From the NCBI RefSeq assembly GCF_000938255.1, contig NZ_JYMR01000052.1, positions 434,001 to 498,000 on the forward strand: a stretch of DNA of 64,000 nt. Direction: 5' to 3'. Positions 17,981 through 26,811 of the stretch are shown here, piece after piece. This DNA comes from Bradyrhizobium sp. LTSP849 (GTDB taxonomy: Bacteria; Pseudomonadota; Alphaproteobacteria; Rhizobiales; Xanthobacteraceae). Numbering within the stretch: the stretch's first letter is position 1; every line of letters starts with the position of its first letter. The translations under genes were made by a program, and so were the position numbers. The notes beneath the pieces were generated by a model. It saw nothing but the letters and a program-made list of their open reading frames with translations. It made no database searches and was not told where the DNA came from.

Positions 17981-18828
17981 AGCTCCCTACCTTGCGCGAA
18001 GTCGCGACCGAAACGCGGCTGCTCCTGATCGGCATTCCCGTCTTCCTGTGGACGATGATACCGATCTACCACATGTTCCTGTTCGCGATCTCGCCGAAGG
18101 AGGACGCGTTCTCGGGCAAGCTGTGGCCCGATCATCCGACGCTCCACAACTTCGAGATCGTGTTCAAGCAGCAGCATTACTTCCTGCGCGACTTCTACGT
18201 GCAGTTCTGGAATTCGCTGGTGATCGCGGCAGCCGTCGGCGTGTTGACGCTGTTCATCGCGACCGCCGCCGCATTCTCGATCTCGCGGCTGCGCGTGCCC
18301 GGCGGGCGCATCGTGATGAATCTGGCGCTCTTCACCTATTTCATCCCCGCGGCGTTTCTCGCCGTGCCGATGTACCGCACCATGGGCAATTACGGCCTGC
18401 TCAACAATCACTGGGCGCTGATCCTGGCGATGGTGACGATCGCCTCGCCCTACGCAATCTGGGTGCTAAAGCAGGCTTCCGACAAGCTGCCGGTCGAGCT
18501 CGATGAGGCCGCCGTCATGGACGGCGCCACCACGCTCCAGATCTTCCGGCTGGTCTATTTGCCGCTGATGATGCCCTCGCTGGTCGCGATCGGCACCTAT
18601 GCGGTGCTGCTCGCCTGGAACGAATATCTCTACGCGTTCCTGCTGCTCTCCAACGACCGCGAGATCACGCTTCCTGTGGCGCTCGGCAACTTCCTCGCCG
18701 CCGACGATTCGCCGTGGGAACTGCTGATGACGACCGGCTTCATCTACGCGCTGCCGCCGGCCGCGATCTACTACGCCTTCCGCCGCTACATGGTGGGCGG
18801 GCTCACGGCGGGTGCAGTGAAGTCCTGA
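17977..18828 (+). CDS. Sugar ABC transporter permease (MalG-like)
   Basis: A 283-residue MalG/UgpE-type permease with six predicted membrane segments. The EAA loop is DEAAVMDGATTLQIFRLVYL and the C-terminal PPAAIYYAFRRYMVGGLTAG is typical for carbohydrate permeases. ATG 17977 is chosen because of the 4-bp overlap with the previous gene. The operon ends here; the next gene begins over 100 bp later and is unrelated. The missing ATP-binding subunit must come from elsewhere in the genome if the importer works. Confidence 0.9.
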   Translation: MKLPTLREVATETRLLLIGIPVFLWTMIPIYHMFLFAISPKEDAFSGKLWPDHPTLHNFEIVFKQQHYFLRDFYVQFWNSLVIAAAVGVLTLFIATAAAFSISRLRVPGGRIVMNLALFTYFIPAAFLAVPMYRTMGNYGLLNNHWALILAMVTIASPYAIWVLKQASDKLPVELDEAAVMDGATTLQIFRLVYLPLMMPSLVAIGTYAVLLAWNEYLYAFLLLSNDREITLPVALGNFLAADDSPWELLMTTGFIYALPPAAIYYAFRRYMVGGLTAGAVKS

Positions 18829-18940
18829 CGCCGAGGGGCGGATCGGGCGCAGCAAGCAAAGCGTTCGAGCAGGCTCGCGGACAATTGTCAGTTGTCCGCG
18901 TCTGCTCTAACCTGTGGTCCGCGATGCCAGCGGGCTCCTC

Positions 18941-19933
18941 ATGCGCAGCAACGATGCACTCCACCTCGGCCTGATGCTGCTGGCGCTCGGAGCCGCCTAT
19001 CTGGTCCCGTTCGAGCTGCTGCTGCTGGCCTATGTCGTGCTCGGCCCGGCGCATTATTTCACCGAGATCTCCTGGCTGCATGACCGCAGCTACTATCTGC
19101 CTCACCGCGGTATCGCGGCTGGGCTCGCGATCATCGCCGTGGTTGCGGCCTTGATCGACAACGCCTCCTGGTTCGGCTTCGCGATGTGGGGCGCGCTGAT
19201 CGTCTGCGCCATGCTGGCGGCGACCACCTCGGCCATCGAAAGCATGCTGCTGTTCATGGTGGCGATCGCGCTGTCTGCGATCATGTATTCGAGCGGATCG
19301 TCGCTCGCCGTCATCGGCGTTCTGATCCCGACCCTGATCCACGTCTGCCTGTTCACGCTGATCTTCATGGTGCTCGGCGCCTACCGGTCCGGCAGCCGGG
19401 TACAGGCCGCACTGGTGGTCGTCTACCTGCTCGCGATCGCAACGATCCTGCTGCTGCCGCCGACAGCCGAAATCCGCATCGCAAGCTTCGCCCGCGTCGG
19501 GCAGGATTATTTCGGCAATGTCGGCCCGGCGCTGGGCCGGCTGTTCGGCATGCCCGGTCTCGTGCTCGACACCAGGCTGACGAGCCTGCTCGCCTTCGTC
19601 TACACCTATCACTACCTCAACTGGTTCATCAAAGCCGACGTGATCCGTTGGGCGGAGGTGCCGAAGGCACGGCTCGCAACCATGATTGCCGCCAGTGCCG
19701 CCTCCACCGCGCTGTATTTCTACGACTACGCGTTCGGCTTCACGTTCCTGCTGGCGCTGAGCCTGATCCACATCCTGCTCGAGTTTCCACTCAACGGCCT
19801 CGCGCTGCGGCAGCTCGGCGCCGCCGTCCAGGGCGCAGTGCGCGCGCGATATGCCGGGCCCGTCGCGACCTCCGCAACGCGGTCGCGCATGACCGGCGCA
19901 AAGGCGTCGAAACGGGTACCCCGGTCGCGCTGA
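18941..19933 (+). CDS. Multi-pass membrane protein with intramembrane histidines
   Basis: A 330-residue protein of unknown function with about eight hydrophobic segments. Histidines occur at segment ends or within segments: GPAHYFTEISWLHD (about 37-50), TLIHVCLF, TYHYLNWF and SLIHILLEF. This spacing recalls membrane enzymes that bind metal through helix histidines, for example Brp/Blh carotenoid oxygenases, but I see no decisive signature. A GTG at 18914 would add nine residues; ATG 18941 is preferred. Its stop directly abuts the stop of the convergent chemoreceptor gene. The C-terminal tail is basic and cytoplasmic. Confidence 0.7.
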   Translation: MRSNDALHLGLMLLALGAAYLVPFELLLLAYVVLGPAHYFTEISWLHDRSYYLPHRGIAAGLAIIAVVAALIDNASWFGFAMWGALIVCAMLAATTSAIESMLLFMVAIALSAIMYSSGSSLAVIGVLIPTLIHVCLFTLIFMVLGAYRSGSRVQAALVVVYLLAIATILLLPPTAEIRIASFARVGQDYFGNVGPALGRLFGMPGLVLDTRLTSLLAFVYTYHYLNWFIKADVIRWAEVPKARLATMIAASAASTALYFYDYAFGFTFLLALSLIHILLEFPLNGLALRQLGAAVQGAVRARYAGPVATSATRSRMTGAKASKRVPRSR

Positions 19934-21961
19934 TTACCCCGCCTTGCGCACAGTCTGCAGAAACTCTGCGACGTCTTTCTTGAGCGCGCGTGCCTGATCT
20001 TGCAACGCCGAAGCCGCTGTGAGCGTCGCTTCAGCGCCGGCATCGGTCTCTCCGGCCACGGTGCGGACGTCGTCGACCTGGTCGGTCACGGCCGCCGTGC
20101 CGTTCGCTGCCTGCTCGACATTGCGGGCGATCTCGCTGGTTGCCGCGCCCTGCTCCTCGACGGCGGAGGCAATCGTCGTTGCGATCTCCGTCATCTCGGC
20201 GATGGTTTTACCGATCTGGCCGATCGCGGCGACGGACTGTCCGGTCGAGCCCTGGATCTCGGCGACGAGCCCTGCGATCTCCTCAGTGGCGCGCGCGGTC
20301 TGGGTTGCAAGGCTCTTCACTTCGTTTGCGACCACGGCAAAGCCCTTGCCGGCGTCGCCGGCTCGCGCCGATTCAATCGTGGCATTGAGAGCCAAGAGAT
20401 TGGTCTGGCTTGCGATCGCCTGGATCAGTTGGACTACCGTGCCGATCCGCTCGGCGGAATCCGACAGCGCACGCATCAGCGTCTCGGTACGGGACGCCTC
20501 TTCCTTGGCCTTGTCCGACACCGATACGGAGCGCGAGACCTGGCTCGAAATCTCCTTGATGGAGGCGGCGAGTTGATGCGTCGCGGCCGCAACGGTCTGC
20601 ACATTCGACGAAGCCTGGGCCGATGTCGCGGCGACCTGCTCGGCGAGCGAGCGACCGCGCTCGGCAACACGGGCGAGACTTTGGGCGCTCTGTCCCATCT
20701 CCTCGGCACGGCTTGAGACGCCGCCAATGACGCCCTCCATGCCACGATCGAAGCGATCGGCAAGTTGAGCCATCATCGATGCACGTTCGGTCTCGGCCGC
20801 GGCACGCTGCGCGGCAGCCTCCTGCTCCATGCGCCGGACGGTCTGTGCATTCTGGCGGAACACTTCGACCGCTCCGGCGATATGACCAATTTCGTCGCCG
20901 CGCTCGCCACCCGGGATCGCCTCATCGAGCTCGCCCGCCGCGAGGCTCTGCATGCGCAGGGTCATCTGGCCGATTGGCCGCGACACGCTGCGTCCGATCA
21001 GCCAGGCCAGCAATGCGCCCAGGACGAGTGCGGATGCGGCGACCGTGAACACGAGATTGCGGGTCTGATCGACCGATTCAGCCGTCAGCCGGCTCTGCTC
21101 GGTGCGCGTCGCGCCGAGGGCCCGGCTGATCTCAGCCGCCTTGGCATCGATCGCACCGCTGGATTTGACGAGATCGGCTTGCGCCTTGCGCAGCTCGCCT
21201 ATCGCGGCAGACAGCTCCGTCAGCGTCGCCGATTGATCGGCGAGCACCTTCTTCAAGGCTGCGATCAGGCTCTTCAGTCGCGGCGCCTCGACATCGGCGA
21301 TCTCTGCCTCGCTATCGGCAGCCGCGGCCAGCGCATAACCGATCGTCAGCGAAACGTCATCGGCGTCGACCTGGGCCTGGGTGATGGTGAAACGCAGCAC
21401 CGCGACACGCATCGCATCCACCGTGCCGGCCAGACGCAGCGGCTGGAGCAGACGGTCGGGCTGGTTGGCGAGCGTCACATTGATCGCGCCGACGTCGAGG
21501 CCTGCCGAGGCGCCGAGCGCCTCGCCCTTGGTGCTCGCGTTGCGCAGACGATCGACGGCGCCGGCGACTGCCGTGAAGGATTTTCGATAGGTACCAAGCG
21601 CATCCACCAGCGCGCTTCGGCCCGCGGCAATAGCCGGCAGGCGCGCGAATTGCTGGTCGACCTGGTCAAAGGTCTGGCCAAAGCCGTCGATCGCCTTCGT
21701 GGCGCTATCGCGGTCGCCGAGATTGCGCGTACGGATGAATTTCTCGACAGCGACGTTCGACGAGAGCAGCGCGGCATGCACCCTTGCCATACCGGCATCA
21801 CCATCAGCGCTGGTGACGAGCTCTCCGACGGTGCCGCCGATCTCGGACAGCCGCAGCACGGCGAGCAGCGCCAACACGCAGAGAAAGCCCAGGACCAGCG
21901 CGAAGCCGCCGAAGATGCGCGGGCGGATACCGATGCGCGACAGGAGCAATGACAGGTTCAT
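19934..21961 (-). CDS. Methyl-accepting chemotaxis protein with long helical sensor
   Basis: A 675-residue chemoreceptor. TM1 is about residues 16-36, then a periplasmic sensor of roughly 265 residues that looks all-helical (HBM/McpS-like in length and pattern), TM2 about 304-324, HAMP about 325-378, and a signalling domain ending near 670. The conserved hairpin tip region is seen as IQAIASQTNLLALNATIESA, and the following helix as VVANEVKSLATQTARATEEI. There is no CheR-binding pentapeptide at the C-terminus. It starts only 16 bp after a TRAP-type binding-protein gene on the same strand, which suggests the binding protein presents its ligand to this receptor. Confidence 0.93.
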   Translation of the reverse strand: MNLSLLLSRIGIRPRIFGGFALVLGFLCVLALLAVLRLSEIGGTVGELVTSADGDAGMARVHAALLSSNVAVEKFIRTRNLGDRDSATKAIDGFGQTFDQVDQQFARLPAIAAGRSALVDALGTYRKSFTAVAGAVDRLRNASTKGEALGASAGLDVGAINVTLANQPDRLLQPLRLAGTVDAMRVAVLRFTITQAQVDADDVSLTIGYALAAAADSEAEIADVEAPRLKSLIAALKKVLADQSATLTELSAAIGELRKAQADLVKSSGAIDAKAAEISRALGATRTEQSRLTAESVDQTRNLVFTVAASALVLGALLAWLIGRSVSRPIGQMTLRMQSLAAGELDEAIPGGERGDEIGHIAGAVEVFRQNAQTVRRMEQEAAAQRAAAETERASMMAQLADRFDRGMEGVIGGVSSRAEEMGQSAQSLARVAERGRSLAEQVAATSAQASSNVQTVAAATHQLAASIKEISSQVSRSVSVSDKAKEEASRTETLMRALSDSAERIGTVVQLIQAIASQTNLLALNATIESARAGDAGKGFAVVANEVKSLATQTARATEEIAGLVAEIQGSTGQSVAAIGQIGKTIAEMTEIATTIASAVEEQGAATSEIARNVEQAANGTAAVTDQVDDVRTVAGETDAGAEATLTAASALQDQARALKKDVAEFLQTVRKAG

Positions 21962-21977
21962 GATGTTTCCAGGAGAA

Positions 21978-22961
21978 TTACGGCGTAGCCCGGATCCGGG
22001 CGAGCAGATCCTTGCCGAAGCGCTTCTCGAATTCCGGCTCCAAGGGCTTCACGGCATCGATGAAGGGCTGGCGATCGACCTTCTCGATGATCTCCATGCC
22101 GGCCTTGCGCAGCTCCTCGAGCTTCTTCGTCTCGTCCGCGGCACCACTCTGCCAGGTCGCCTCCGCACCGGCCTTGGCTGCGGCAATGAGGGCGGCTTGG
22201 TCGGCGGGCTTAAGGGCCTGGAACACATCGCGATTGGCGACGAAGGCGATGGGGGCAAAGAAATGCCCGGTCAGGCTGGCATATTTTTGCACTTCTTCGA
22301 GATGGCTGGTGGCAATCGTCATGACCGGATTCTCTTGCCCGTCGATGCGGCCGTCCTTGAGTGCGGAATACACCAGCGTGAACTCCATCGGCACGACCTC
22401 GGCGCCCAGCGCCTTGAAGGTCATCTGATAGACCTCGTTCGGCAGGACGCGGATTTTCAACCCTTGGAGGTCCGCGGGCGAACGAATCGGCCGTTTCGAA
22501 TTGGTGACGTTGCGAAAGCCCTGTTTGCCGATCGCGAGCAGCACCAATCCCTTATCGGCGAAAGGTTTGGCGAACAGAGCCCCGACCGGCCCGTCCGCGA
22601 CCGCTTTGGCCTGCGCGGCATCGCGGAACAGGAACGGCACGTCGAAGACACCGAATTCCGGCACAGCGGAGCTGACGACCGAGCCAGACAGCGTCGCCAT
22701 GTCGACCACACCATTACGCATAGCGGCAAGGAGCGCCGTCTCGCTGCCCAACGCGTTGCCGGCGCGTTCATCGACGATGATGCGGCCCTGTGCGATCTCG
22801 GCGAGCTTGCGGCGAAATTCGTCCGAGCCAATCTGCTGCGGCGACTGCGGCGAGCCGTTGTACAGCAGCGACACCATCTGCGTCGCGCCAACCGATGGCC
22901 GAACAGCGAAACAAAATAACGCCAGCGCAGTGCTGGCCACACCAATATAACGCCGCTTCAT
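21978..22961 (-). CDS. TRAP-type (DctP) solute-binding protein, no permease nearby
   Basis: A 327-residue periplasmic binding protein of the DctP family. The signal peptide is about residues 1-26 (cleavage near VGATQ). Family landmarks are LPNEVYQMTFKALGAEVVPM, with the Arg of the preceding KIRVLPN that normally pairs with a carboxylate ligand, and EFTLVYSALKDGRIDGQENP. ATG 22961 is used; a GTG nine bases earlier is possible. No dctQ or dctM gene lies within the window near it. The only partner in the operon is the chemoreceptor downstream. Confidence 0.9.
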   Translation of the reverse strand: MKRRYIGVASTALALFCFAVRPSVGATQMVSLLYNGSPQSPQQIGSDEFRRKLAEIAQGRIIVDERAGNALGSETALLAAMRNGVVDMATLSGSVVSSAVPEFGVFDVPFLFRDAAQAKAVADGPVGALFAKPFADKGLVLLAIGKQGFRNVTNSKRPIRSPADLQGLKIRVLPNEVYQMTFKALGAEVVPMEFTLVYSALKDGRIDGQENPVMTIATSHLEEVQKYASLTGHFFAPIAFVANRDVFQALKPADQAALIAAAKAGAEATWQSGAADETKKLEELRKAGMEIIEKVDRQPFIDAVKPLEPEFEKRFGKDLLARIRATP

Positions 22962-23064
22962 CGTCCCCACTTCCCCAAGCGATGCGACGATAACCAGATA
23001 AGCTATACGAACGGTTAACCTAGATACCCCGGAAGCCTCAATACGGGCGCCCCGGTCGCGCCGA

Positions 23065-23562
23065 TCACTCCACTGCGCGTTTGCGTCGATATGCGATCAG
23101 CAATGCGATTGTCGAGCCGATGAAATAGCCGGCTGTCGCGCCGGAGATAGCACGGCCGACGATCAGCGCCAGCGCACGGTCGCTGGCGTCGATCGCGGAG
23201 ATCACGCCGACGGCATATTGCAGGACAAACACGATGAGGTTGCGGACCAGGGCGAATGCGCTGCCCGGGCGGATGATTTGTCCGGTGGTGTGATCGACCT
23301 CAAACGGGCGCGGCGTCAGCACCCCAAGGGGAAACAGCGCCAAAGCCGCCACGATCCAGGCGACCAGCGGCCATGCGCCGTCCTGGTGCCCGAAGCCGAT
23401 CCGCGAGATCCCCCAGACGATGAACACGACCGGGACGATCAGCGCACGCCAGATCGGCGTCGTACGCGGCTGCATCGCCTGGATGCCCTGCCAGACGAGA
23501 TAGGCAAACAGGACGAAAACCCAGAGCGGCGTGTGGGTCAGGATCTGGTAGGCGAATGTCAT
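23065..23562 (-). CDS. Small integral membrane protein (DUF6622-like)
   Basis: A 165-residue protein with about five membrane segments (TPLWVFVLFAYLVWQGIQAM at the N-terminus; WRALIVPVVFIVWGISRIGF). The WQGIQAMQPRTTP pattern is seen in an uncharacterised family in rhizobia and Burkholderia. No enzyme motif is visible. ATG 23562 is chosen because the region upstream is basic and not conserved-looking. It lies 13 bp after potI on the same strand, so it may be co-transcribed with the polyamine-type importer. Confidence 0.7.
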   Translation of the reverse strand: MTFAYQILTHTPLWVFVLFAYLVWQGIQAMQPRTTPIWRALIVPVVFIVWGISRIGFGHQDGAWPLVAWIVAALALFPLGVLTPRPFEVDHTTGQIIRPGSAFALVRNLIVFVLQYAVGVISAIDASDRALALIVGRAISGATAGYFIGSTIALLIAYRRKRAVE

Positions 23563-23575
23563 AATCGCCCCCGAT

Positions 23576-24388
23576 TCATAATGGCGCTGCGCTCTCGCCC
23601 TGCGAGCTCGATAGTTTTGAGGCAAGCGAGGCGACGACGATGACCATTGCGATCAGGCCGATCACCAGCGTGCAGATCGCGTTGATCTCGGGCTTCACGC
23701 CCAGCCGGACCTCCGAATAGATCCGGATCGGCAAGGTCGCCGAGCCCGGGCCGGTGGTGAAGCTCGCGATCACGAGATCGTCGAGCGACAGGGTGAAGGC
23801 GAGCATCCAGCCGGCGACGATTGCGGGCGCGATCAGCGGCAGCGTGACGGCCACGAACGCGCGAACCGGGTCGCAGCCGAGGTCCATCGCCGCCTCCTCC
23901 AGCGAGCGGTCGAGCGAGCCGAGGCGGGACTGTACGACCACGGCGACGAAGCACATCGTCAGCGTGGTGTGTGCGATCGTCACCGTCCAGAAGCCGCGCT
24001 CGGCGTTCAGCGCCACGAACAGCAGCAGCAGCGACAGGCCGGAGATCACCTCCGGCATCACCAGCGGCGCGTAGAGCATGCCCGAGAACAGCGTGCGGCC
24101 GCGGAATCGCTCGCCGCGCGACAACGCCACCGCTGCGAGCGTGCCGATCAGCGTGGCGATGCTCGCGGAGGAGACCGCGACCTTGAGGCTCATCCATGAC
24201 GCCTCGATCATGGCGCGGTCGTTGAAGAACTCCTGGTACCAGCGCAGCGACCAGCCGCCCCACACCGTCACCAGCCGCGAGGCGTTGAAGGAATAGATGA
24301 CGAGAATGAGGATCGGCAGATAGAGGAATGCCAGCCCCAGCGCCAGCGAAGCGACGTTGAAACGGGACAGGCGAGAGAATTTGCGCAT
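23576..24388 (-). CDS. potI: Polyamine-type ABC importer permease
   Basis: A 270-residue permease of the PotC/PotI type with six membrane segments. The N-terminal segment LALGLAFLYLPILILVIYSF is followed by the family's FNASRLVTVWGGWSLRWYQE. The EAA loop is EEAAMDLGCDPVRAFVAVTL, and the C-terminal DDLVIASFTTGPGSATLPIR is a strong PotI signature. It starts one base after the potH stop. Substrate could be putrescine, spermidine or a related compound; without PotF this cannot be refined. Confidence 0.9.
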   Translation of the reverse strand: MRKFSRLSRFNVASLALGLAFLYLPILILVIYSFNASRLVTVWGGWSLRWYQEFFNDRAMIEASWMSLKVAVSSASIATLIGTLAAVALSRGERFRGRTLFSGMLYAPLVMPEVISGLSLLLLFVALNAERGFWTVTIAHTTLTMCFVAVVVQSRLGSLDRSLEEAAMDLGCDPVRAFVAVTLPLIAPAIVAGWMLAFTLSLDDLVIASFTTGPGSATLPIRIYSEVRLGVKPEINAICTLVIGLIAMVIVVASLASKLSSSQGESAAPL

Positions 24389-24389
24389 C

Positions 24390-25301
24390 TCACCGCTCCT
24401 CCAGCTGCCGGCGCTGGAGCCGCTCGTAAAGCAAGAGCGGCAACAGCAGCACCACGAGCAGCACGATCGCCGCTGCGGAAGCGACAGGCCAATCCTTGTT
24501 GGTGAAGAATTCAAGCCACAGCGTCTGGCCTATCATCAGCGAATTGGAGCCGGCGAGAAGATCCGGAATCACGAACTCGCCGACGATCGGGATAAAGCAG
24601 AGCAGCACGCCGGCTCCGACGCCAGGCAGCGACAGCGGAAAGGTGATGAGCCAGAACACCTGCCAGGGCGGCGCACCGAGATCGGAAGCCGCCTCTTCCA
24701 GCACCGGCTCCATCTTGGCGAGCGTGGCATAGAGCGGCAGGATCATGAACGGCAGATAGGAATAGACGATGCCGAGATACATCGCGCTGTCGGTCGAGAG
24801 CCACACCACCGGCTGGCTGACCAGATGCAGCGCCAGCAGGATCTGATTGAGCAGGCCGTCGTGCTGGAGGATATTGATCCAGGCATAGATGCGGATCAGG
24901 AACGAGGTCCAGAACGGCACGATGACCAGCACCATCGCCACTGCCTGCCAGCGCCGCGGCAGCCGCGCCATGCCATAGGCGATGGGGTAGCCGATCAGGA
25001 GCAACAGCGTCGTCGCCGTGATCGCCACGGTGAGGCTGCGCACATAGGCGTAGACATAGAGGTCGTCGGAGGCGAGCAGCCTGAAATTGTCGAGAGACAG
25101 CGCGGCAAAGGCCACCCTGATCGCCGTCCATCCCGCCGTCAGGTCGAACACCGGCTCGTAAGGCGGCTGCGCGATCGCGGTCTGCGACAGGCTAATCTTC
25201 AGCACGAAGCCGAACGGCACCAGGAAGAACAGCACCATCCAGACATAAGGCGCGATGGCGGCGAAGCGCGCCGGTCGGGCAAAGATGCGGCGCGCGCTCA
25301 T
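24390..25301 (-). CDS. potH: Polyamine-type ABC importer permease
   Basis: A 303-residue permease of the PotB/PotH type. Membrane segments start with IAPYVWMVLFFLVPFGFVLK; the family region PFWTSFLIRIYAWINILQHD and the EAA loop EEAASDLGAPPWQVFWLITF are both present, as is PIVGEFVIPDLLAGSNSLMI near the C-terminus. ATG 25301 overlaps the potG stop by 4 bp, so potG and potH are translationally coupled. Confidence 0.91.
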   Translation of the reverse strand: MSARRIFARPARFAAIAPYVWMVLFFLVPFGFVLKISLSQTAIAQPPYEPVFDLTAGWTAIRVAFAALSLDNFRLLASDDLYVYAYVRSLTVAITATTLLLLIGYPIAYGMARLPRRWQAVAMVLVIVPFWTSFLIRIYAWINILQHDGLLNQILLALHLVSQPVVWLSTDSAMYLGIVYSYLPFMILPLYATLAKMEPVLEEAASDLGAPPWQVFWLITFPLSLPGVGAGVLLCFIPIVGEFVIPDLLAGSNSLMIGQTLWLEFFTNKDWPVASAAAIVLLVVLLLPLLLYERLQRRQLEER

Positions 25302-26470
25302 GACGGCAGCACCACGCAATCATCAGGCGTGAACCAGGCGACGACGTGCTGATTCAGACTATAGGCATCGACATCGAGGCGCGCGCTATTGGCCACCGAG
25401 GCCTGCACCATCCCGCCGGAATCGAGCTTCACCTTGTAGGTGGTGGTGCCGCCGAGATAGCAGATGTCCGCGACCACGCCCTCCAGCCGGTTGATCGCCG
25501 TTTCGTGACCGGCCTCGCTCACCGGGCCGCGGCGCGACAGCTTGATCTTCTCGGGGCGAATCGCGACCGAAAATTTTCCCGCGCCGACCGGCTCGCGCGG
25601 CTCGGCCACCACCAGCGCACCCGCGTCACGCGTGCCAATGACCAGACGATGACCGTCGCGTAATTTGGACTCGCCGTCGAACAGATTGATGTCGCCGACG
25701 AATTCCGCGATCCAGCGCGAGCGCGGCGCCTCGTAGAGCTCGCGCGGAGTTGCGACCTGGGCAAGCTTGCCGGCGTTCATCACGCCGATCCGGCTTGCCA
25801 TCGTCATCGCCTCTTCCTGGTCGTGGGTGACGATGATGAAGGTCATGCCGAGCCGGCGCTGGAGCTCCATCAGCTCGCCTTGCGTGCTCTCGCGCAGCTT
25901 CTTGTCCAGCGCTGCGAGCGGCTCGTCGAGCAGCAACAGCTGTGGCCGGCGTGCCAGCGCACGGGCCAGCGCGACGCGCTGGCGCTGGCCGCCGGAGAGC
26001 TGGTCCGGCTTGCGCTTCTCCAGTCCTTCGAGCTTCACCAGCGCGACCATCTCCGCGACGCGAGTGGCGATTTCGACGCGCGCCATCCCGGTGCGCTTCA
26101 GGCCGAAGGCGATGTTGTCGCGCACTGACAAATGCGGAAACAGCGCATAGTTCTGGAACATCATGTTGATCGGGCGCTCATGCGGCAGCGCCTGTGCGAT
26201 GTCCTTGCCGCCGAGCAGGATGCGCCCCTCGTCCGGCGCCTCGAAGCCGGCGAGCATGCGCAGCAGCGTGGTTTTGCCGCAACCGCTCGGACCCAACAGC
26301 GCAAAGAACTCGCCGGCCTTGATGTCCAGCGACACGCCGTCCACCGCGCGGAACGTCCCAAACGTCTTCGCCACACCCTCGATGCGCAGCAGCGGCTGGT
26401 CGGCCGCCGGATGCGCGTCTCCGCCGGCCGTATCGACCGCGCCGTCCGTCTTAGGCAACTCTCCAGCCAT
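25298..26470 (-). CDS. potG: Polyamine-type ABC importer ATPase
   Basis: A 390-residue ATPase. The nucleotide-binding domain has Walker A GPSGCGKTT, signature LSGGQRQR, Walker B LLLLDEPLAALD and H-loop VTHDQEEA. The C-terminal TOBE domain follows (FSVAIRPEKIKLSRRGP; YLGGTTTYKVKL). An N-terminal extension of about 30 residues precedes the domain. ATG 26470 is chosen; a GTG/ATG six codons earlier is possible. It heads the leftward potGHI cluster. The usual first gene, potF for the binding protein, is absent. Confidence 0.93.
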   Translation of the reverse strand: MAGELPKTDGAVDTAGGDAHPAADQPLLRIEGVAKTFGTFRAVDGVSLDIKAGEFFALLGPSGCGKTTLLRMLAGFEAPDEGRILLGGKDIAQALPHERPINMMFQNYALFPHLSVRDNIAFGLKRTGMARVEIATRVAEMVALVKLEGLEKRKPDQLSGGQRQRVALARALARRPQLLLLDEPLAALDKKLRESTQGELMELQRRLGMTFIIVTHDQEEAMTMASRIGVMNAGKLAQVATPRELYEAPRSRWIAEFVGDINLFDGESKLRDGHRLVIGTRDAGALVVAEPREPVGAGKFSVAIRPEKIKLSRRGPVSEAGHETAINRLEGVVADICYLGGTTTYKVKLDSGGMVQASVANSARLDVDAYSLNQHVVAWFTPDDCVVLPS

Positions 26471-26592
26471 ATTCCCTGCCAACCCCAATGCCGCCGCACG
26501 CTAGCGGCGGATCGGCCTTTGCTCAACCGGTTCGAGACGGATCGTCCCAGATTGGCCTTCGTACCGGACATCAAAAAGCGTATAATCGCGAC

Positions 26593-26808
26593 ATGACCAA
26601 GTTGCTCGACCAGGCGCTGGAAATTACACGCAGTCTGCCTTCGGACGCGCAGGATGACATTGCACGGATCGTGTTGCAGCTCGCCGGCGCAGAAGCGGCC
26701 ACTGTCATCCTCTCGGATGACGAGAGGTCTGCAATTGCAGCATCCAAACAGGCAGCTGCACGAGGCGAATTCGCGACCGAGGCTCAAGTCCGGGCGACTT
26801 GGCGCTGA
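26593..26808 (+). CDS. Orphan type II antitoxin-like protein
   Basis: A 71-residue acidic protein, MTKLLDQALEITRSLPSDAQ at the N-terminus and ARGEFATEAQVRATWR at the C-terminus. This form matches small rhizobial antitoxins that usually precede a RelE/ParE toxin. Here only 3 bp separate its stop from the stop of a convergent gene, so no toxin gene follows. It could be a relic, a solitary antidote or a regulator. The longer open frame upstream lacks similarity, so ATG 26593 is used. Confidence 0.65.
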   Translation: MTKLLDQALEITRSLPSDAQDDIARIVLQLAGAEAATVILSDDERSAIAASKQAAARGEFATEAQVRATWR

Positions 26809-26811
26809 TCC

